Below, one piece after another: positions 6,229 to 8,902 of a stretch of 8,902 bases of DNA (the first letter of the stretch is position 1; each line of letters begins with the position of its first letter). Source of the DNA: Clostridium sp. CAG:1024 (GTDB lineage: Bacteria > Bacillota > Clostridia > Christensenellales > CAG-138); contig HF985468.1 of assembly GCA_000432015.1 (NCBI GenBank), positions 296 to 9,197 of the forward strand. The letters are read 5' to 3'. The translations under genes were made by a program, and so were the position numbers. The notes beneath the pieces are model-generated. The model was not told the origin of the DNA. It made no database searches and was given only the letters and a program-made list of their open reading frames with translations.

Positions 6229-7164
6229 TTACCGTCCCGCAGTCGGCATCCGTATCCCCTGCAGCACCTCCAGCGCAACGCTCTGCTGCGTATCGCCGGC
6301 AGCCTTTGCTTTGGGGCTCAGGATCATGCGGTGCGCGGTCACATCGACGTATACCCGCGCGACGTCCTCCGGGATCACATATGTTCGGCCGTCCAGATAC
6401 GCCCGTGCCTGCGCCATTTTGAGCACGGCCAGCGCGCCTCGGGGGCTTACGCCCATTTGCACCAGCGGATGTGTGCGCGATGCTTCCGCCAGATGCGTGA
6501 TATACGCAAGGATCGATTCCGCCACCTGCACGCTGACGATCGCCCCCTGCATTTGACGTACCGTTTCGCAGTCAACGATCTGCCGCACATGCTCGAGCGG
6601 ATTCTCCGCAAGACGGTCGCGCAGGATGCTGACCTGACTTGCAAAGTCCGGATATCCCATCTTGAGACGGACCATAAACCGGTCGAGCTGTGCCTCCGGG
6701 AGCAGCTGCGTTCCCGCCGCGCCGACCGGATTCTGCGTTGCAATGACCAAAAACGGTTCCGGCACGGGATGCGTTACGCCGTCCACCGTGACCTGCTTCT
6801 CCTCCATGACCTCCAGCAGCGCGGACTGCGTTTTACTCGACGTTCGGTTGATCTCGTCCGCCAGCAGCAGATTACACATGACAGCGCCGGGCTTGAAGTG
6901 CAAAGCGCCGCTGTCTTTCTCATAGACGGAAAACCCGATAATGTCGGAAGGCACTACGTCAGAGGTGAACTGCACCCGGCGGTAGTCGAGCCCCATCGTT
7001 CTGCTGAACGCCAGCGCAAGGGTGGTTTTTCCTACGCCCGGCACATCCTCGAGAAGGATATGCCCACCGGAAAGCATCGCAAGCAGCGTCTGCTCCAAAA
7101 CCTCTTCTTTTCCGACGATAACCTTGCGTACTTCGCCAAGGATCTGTTCGATTTGCTGATTCAT
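6229..7164 (-). CDS. MoxR-family AAA+ ATPase
   Basis: A 311-residue protein from ATG at 7164, or 315 from GTG at 7176. MoxR ATPases are cytoplasmic hexameric AAA+ machines thought to act as chaperones or activators of partner proteins, often containing von Willebrand A-like domains. Residues are numbered from the GTG. Walker A is EDVPGVGKTT (43-52, Lys50), Walker B LLLADEIN (103-110, Asp107 and Glu108), sensor 1 ATQNP (146-150), the arginine-finger region LPEAQLDRF (159-167), and sensor 2 GVSPRGA (242-248). All key residues are present and the length is typical. ATG is preferred because AGGAG lies eleven bases before it, while the GTG overlaps the same AGGAG and would have no usable spacing. 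Choosing GTG would overlap the upstream surface-protein gene by seven bases; choosing ATG leaves a five-base gap. Either way the genes are tightly coupled. Confidence 0.94.
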   Translation of the reverse strand: MNQQIEQILGEVRKVIVGKEEVLEQTLLAMLSGGHILLEDVPGVGKTTLALAFSRTMGLDYRRVQFTSDVVPSDIIGFSVYEKDSGALHFKPGAVMCNLLLADEINRTSSKTQSALLEVMEEKQVTVDGVTHPVPEPFLVIATQNPVGAAGTQLLPEAQLDRFMVRLKMGYPDFASQVSILRDRLAENPLEHVRQIVDCETVRQMQGAIVSVQVAESILAYITHLAEASRTHPLVQMGVSPRGALAVLKMAQARAYLDGRTYVIPEDVARVYVDVTAHRMILSPKAKAAGDTQQSVALEVLQGIRMPTAGR

Positions 7165-7169
7165 CTGCT

Positions 7170-8902
7170 TTACCACTCCTTTTCGTATGCTTTCCCGTCC
7201 ATATTGCAGCCGATATCCCTGCCGCGCGCCAAGGTGAATCGAAACCGCAGCCAGTCTCCATCCTGCAAATAGCAGTCGGACAGCGAGCGGCTCACATATT
7301 CCCCGTTGATCTCGAACATCCAGCCCGACCAGGCCGTGAAATCAAAAGCGCTCAGGCTGTTTGTATAATAGCTCGGCGTAAGCGTGATCCCGTCGTCGAT
7401 GATCGCATCCTCAAGTTCGGGCGGGATCGCGTATCCGTCGGTGATCCCCATTTTGATAATATCACTGAGATAAAAGCCCTTTTCAAGCGACCCGTCGTGC
7501 CGGTACCCGATCCCCTTCTCCTCGAGCAGGCCGCAGAACGCCCAGACTGCATTCTGTCCGGCAAGGATATCGACCTCCGTCGGCGGAAGAATATACCCAA
7601 GTCCCAGCGTTGTCGCCTCAATGCTGATCTTTGCTTTCCCGATCTTTTCCCCATCGGCGGCAGCTGAGCAGTAAATCGTGTAGCGATAGACCGTATAGCG
7701 GTCCTCATAGTCCCAGACTGTGATCGTCAGCTCGTTCGCGCCACTGTTCAGATTCAGTCGGTATCCGGTCTTTTGCTCGTCTTCCCAGAGATCCTCCTGC
7801 CAGTTTCCGTTCAGTTCTACCTGAATGTGATCGCCGTAAAGCCGTTTGCCTGCGCCGGTACATGCGCTCACTTGCAGCGTCAGGAGCGTGCTTGCAACGG
7901 TCGCCCCGTCCCTCACGTTTGTCTTAATGCGGGGCATCGTTTCGTCCGCATTCTCCGCATCGACGACAATATAGTTATGGTAGGAGATGATATAGCTCTC
8001 CGTATAGGAAATGCCATCCACATCCGTTGCTTTCAGGCGAATGAGATTGTTCCCGCGCGCAAGCGTACATCGATAGCTGTGATCCGTTCCGGTAACCGTC
8101 ACGCCGTTGACGACAACGGTCAGCGCCGCGCGCTGCGTGCCGCCCGTCACTCTTGCACGGAACAGAAAATCAGGGTCGTCCACTTCATGTTCAAACAGAT
8201 CCGTCTCGATGGACAGCGTATCCGGGAACTCGACCGTGATATGGTACAGCTCCGTTTTCTGCTTGCCGTCCCGGCTTGCCGTGAGCGCGATCTCATTTTC
8301 GCCCTCGTGCAGACGCGCCGCGTACCGATTGCTGCCGGATTCCGTCAACGTACCGTTGACCAACACGCGAAGCCCCGCCGGCTCACTGCCGAATGCGGCA
8401 TACGCCGTAAAACCGATGGATCGCTGCTGTACGGTCACTCCATCCTTCAGATCGGTCGTGATGACCAGCTTCGCCGTTTCCACATAGATCGTATATGTCT
8501 TGGAAACGCGAAGCTGTCCGCCGTCTTTGCTGCTGTACAGTACGGAGATTCCGACCTTGTTTTCGCCTTCTTCCAGATACAGGCGGCCGGAAAACTGTCC
8601 TTCCGCAACGCCGTTGACGCTCACGCTCAGTCGTTCCACCGAAAGCTCCGGAAACTTATGCGTGATCGTCAGATCGATCTCCCGCGTTGCAACCGTTGCG
8701 CCGTTGATGAGATTCGTCGTGAAATACACGATGTCCGTGTTGGATACGTCCTCCCCGGTACCGCCGTGCTCCGGATCGTTCTGCGAGGGCTCCTCCCGCT
8801 CGTTCGGATCGCTTTCCGTGCTCTTCTCCGGGCTCTCCGTTTTCTCCGGCTGCGGCGTTTCCTGCGGCTCTTCCGCTCCCTCTGCGGCTGGTGTTTTTTC
8901 CC
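7170..8902 (-). CDS. Partial surface/secreted protein: acidic Pro/Glu/Ser/Thr linker, four Ig-like repeats, C-terminal DUF4430 domain
   Basis: The frame is open from the stop at 7170 to the window edge, so the N-terminus, including any signal peptide, is missing; 576 codons are visible. An internal GTG at 8729 could be mistaken for a start, but coding-like sequence continues beyond it. Codons 1-57 (8730-8900) form a linker rich in Pro, Glu, Ser and Thr. Four beta-sandwich, Ig-like repeats of about 80-90 residues follow (8475-8726, 8229-8471, 7980-8219, 7671-7934). They share the pattern TTDLKDGVTV, then VxVNG, then LxEGENEIxLTA, then YxIxV. A DUF4430-like domain (about 7221-7577, related to the C-terminal domain of transcobalamin and intrinsic factor) carries the hallmarks GWMFEINGEYV and LQDGDWLRFRFT. 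No LPXTG sorting signal or membrane anchor is present at the C-terminus, so anchoring must be N-terminal or absent. It heads the visible part of the moxR / DUF58 / transglutaminase operon. Confidence 0.85.
   Translation of the reverse strand, partial: EKTPAAEGAEEPQETPQPEKTESPEKSTESDPNEREEPSQNDPEHGGTGEDVSNTDIVYFTTNLINGATVATREIDLTITHKFPELSVERLSVSVNGVAEGQFSGRLYLEEGENKVGISVLYSSKDGGQLRVSKTYTIYVETAKLVITTDLKDGVTVQQRSIGFTAYAAFGSEPAGLRVLVNGTLTESGSNRYAARLHEGENEIALTASRDGKQKTELYHITVEFPDTLSIETDLFEHEVDDPDFLFRARVTGGTQRAALTVVVNGVTVTGTDHSYRCTLARGNNLIRLKATDVDGISYTESYIISYHNYIVVDAENADETMPRIKTNVRDGATVASTLLTLQVSACTGAGKRLYGDHIQVELNGNWQEDLWEDEQKTGYRLNLNSGANELTITVWDYEDRYTVYRYTIYCSAAADGEKIGKAKISIEATTLGLGYILPPTEVDILAGQNAVWAFCGLLEEKGIGYRHDGSLEKGFYLSDIIKMGITDGYAIPPELEDAIIDDGITLTPSYYTNSLSAFDFTAWSGWMFEINGEYVSRSLSDCYLQDGDWLRFRFTLARGRDIGCNMDGKAYEKEW
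7176..7183 (-). promoter_or_regulatory. Ribosome binding site of the MoxR-type gene (AAAAGGAG)
   Basis: Read on the minus strand, AAAAGGAG lies inside the last codons of the surface-protein gene. Its end is eleven bases before the ATG at 7164 and directly overlaps the GTG at 7176. This argues for the ATG as the true start. Confidence 0.6.
7671..8726 (-). repeat. Four divergent Ig-like protein repeats encoded in tandem
   Basis: Each repeat opens with a strand like ITTDLKDGVTV (repeat 2), TTNLINGATV (repeat 1) or IKTNVRDGATV (repeat 4). A central VNG-type turn follows (VSVNG, VLVNG, VVVNG, VELNG), then an E/N-rich loop of the type EGENEI, and the repeat closes with YTIYV-like residues. Repeat 3 is the most divergent at its start (IETDLFEHEVDD replaces the DGxTV motif). 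The repeats are visible at protein level only; the DNA is not tandemly identical, which argues for old duplication. The pattern resembles bacterial Big or cadherin-like beta-sandwich domains of surface proteins. Confidence 0.7.
8730..8902 (-). other. Low-complexity acidic Pro/Glu/Ser/Thr-rich linker segment of the surface protein
   Basis: In the reading frame of the surface protein, these 57 codons encode almost only Glu, Pro, Ser, Thr, Asp, Asn, Gln, Lys and Gly, with recurring ESPEK- and PQPEK-like pieces. This is typical of flexible, extended stalks between a signal or anchor region and folded extracellular domains. The frame stays open to the window edge. Confidence 0.75.

Noticed and set aside
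5986..7272. Open reading frame of 428 codons on the plus strand opposite the MoxR and DUF58 genes
   Set aside because: It has no recognisable domain, a skewed Arg/His/Leu composition, and lies opposite two clear family members.
8727..8729. GTG at 8729 as the start of the surface protein
   Set aside because: The frame continues upstream without a stop to the window edge and encodes a typical extracellular linker. The codon falls inside the first strand of Ig-like repeat 1.
1..8902. CRISPR array, insertion sequence, phage or plasmid genes
   Set aside because: No regularly spaced direct repeats, transposase or integrase motifs, or terminal inverted repeats were seen. All long genes are ordinary chromosomal families.

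Overview
The window looks like chromosomal DNA from a GC-rich (by eye, mid to high 50s percent) Gram-positive anaerobe, most likely a clostridial gut-type Firmicute. The reasons are the AGGAGG-type ribosome binding site, a U-tailed intrinsic terminator, a fermentative iron-dependent alcohol dehydrogenase, a Cof-type HAD phosphatase, and a MoxR / DUF58 / membrane-transglutaminase cluster next to an Ig-repeat surface protein. This taxonomic placement is inferred from style and gene content; there is no rRNA or other marker gene here.

Plus strand, left part. An AT-rich upstream region (about 61-110) carries two near-identical 14-bp units. It is followed by a GC-rich hairpin and a strong Shine-Dalgarno site, then a complete iron-containing alcohol dehydrogenase (194-1411) closed by a good intrinsic terminator (1467-1504). 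After that come a promoter-like sequence (1541-1570), about 270 bases of GC-rich, hairpin-rich DNA with no credible gene, and a complete Cof/HAD-IIB phosphatase (1839-2681). The terminator and the internal promoter suggest that the two plus-strand genes are separate transcription units.

Minus strand, right part. Four genes read leftwards and are packed like an operon. In transcription order they are: a large surface protein truncated by the right window edge (8902-7170), made of an acidic Pro/Glu/Ser/Thr linker, four Ig-like repeats and a C-terminal DUF4430 domain; a MoxR-type AAA+ ATPase (7164-6229); a membrane-anchored DUF58 protein (6222-5083); and a multi-pass membrane protein with an extracellular transglutaminase-like domain and a cytoplasmic DUF4129-like tail (5061-2749). 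The gaps are 5, 6 and 21 bases. The operon converges on the HAD gene across a 67-base gap that holds an imperfect hairpin but no clear U-tailed terminator.

How the genes may work together. MoxR, DUF58 and TgpA-like transglutaminase form a recurrent bacterial trio whose precise biochemical job is poorly defined. The unusual element is the apparent co-transcription of an Ig-repeat / DUF4430 surface protein directly ahead of it, which makes that protein a candidate client or partner of the extracellular transglutaminase-like domain. This is the most interesting hypothesis in the window. It rests on gene order and domain content only.
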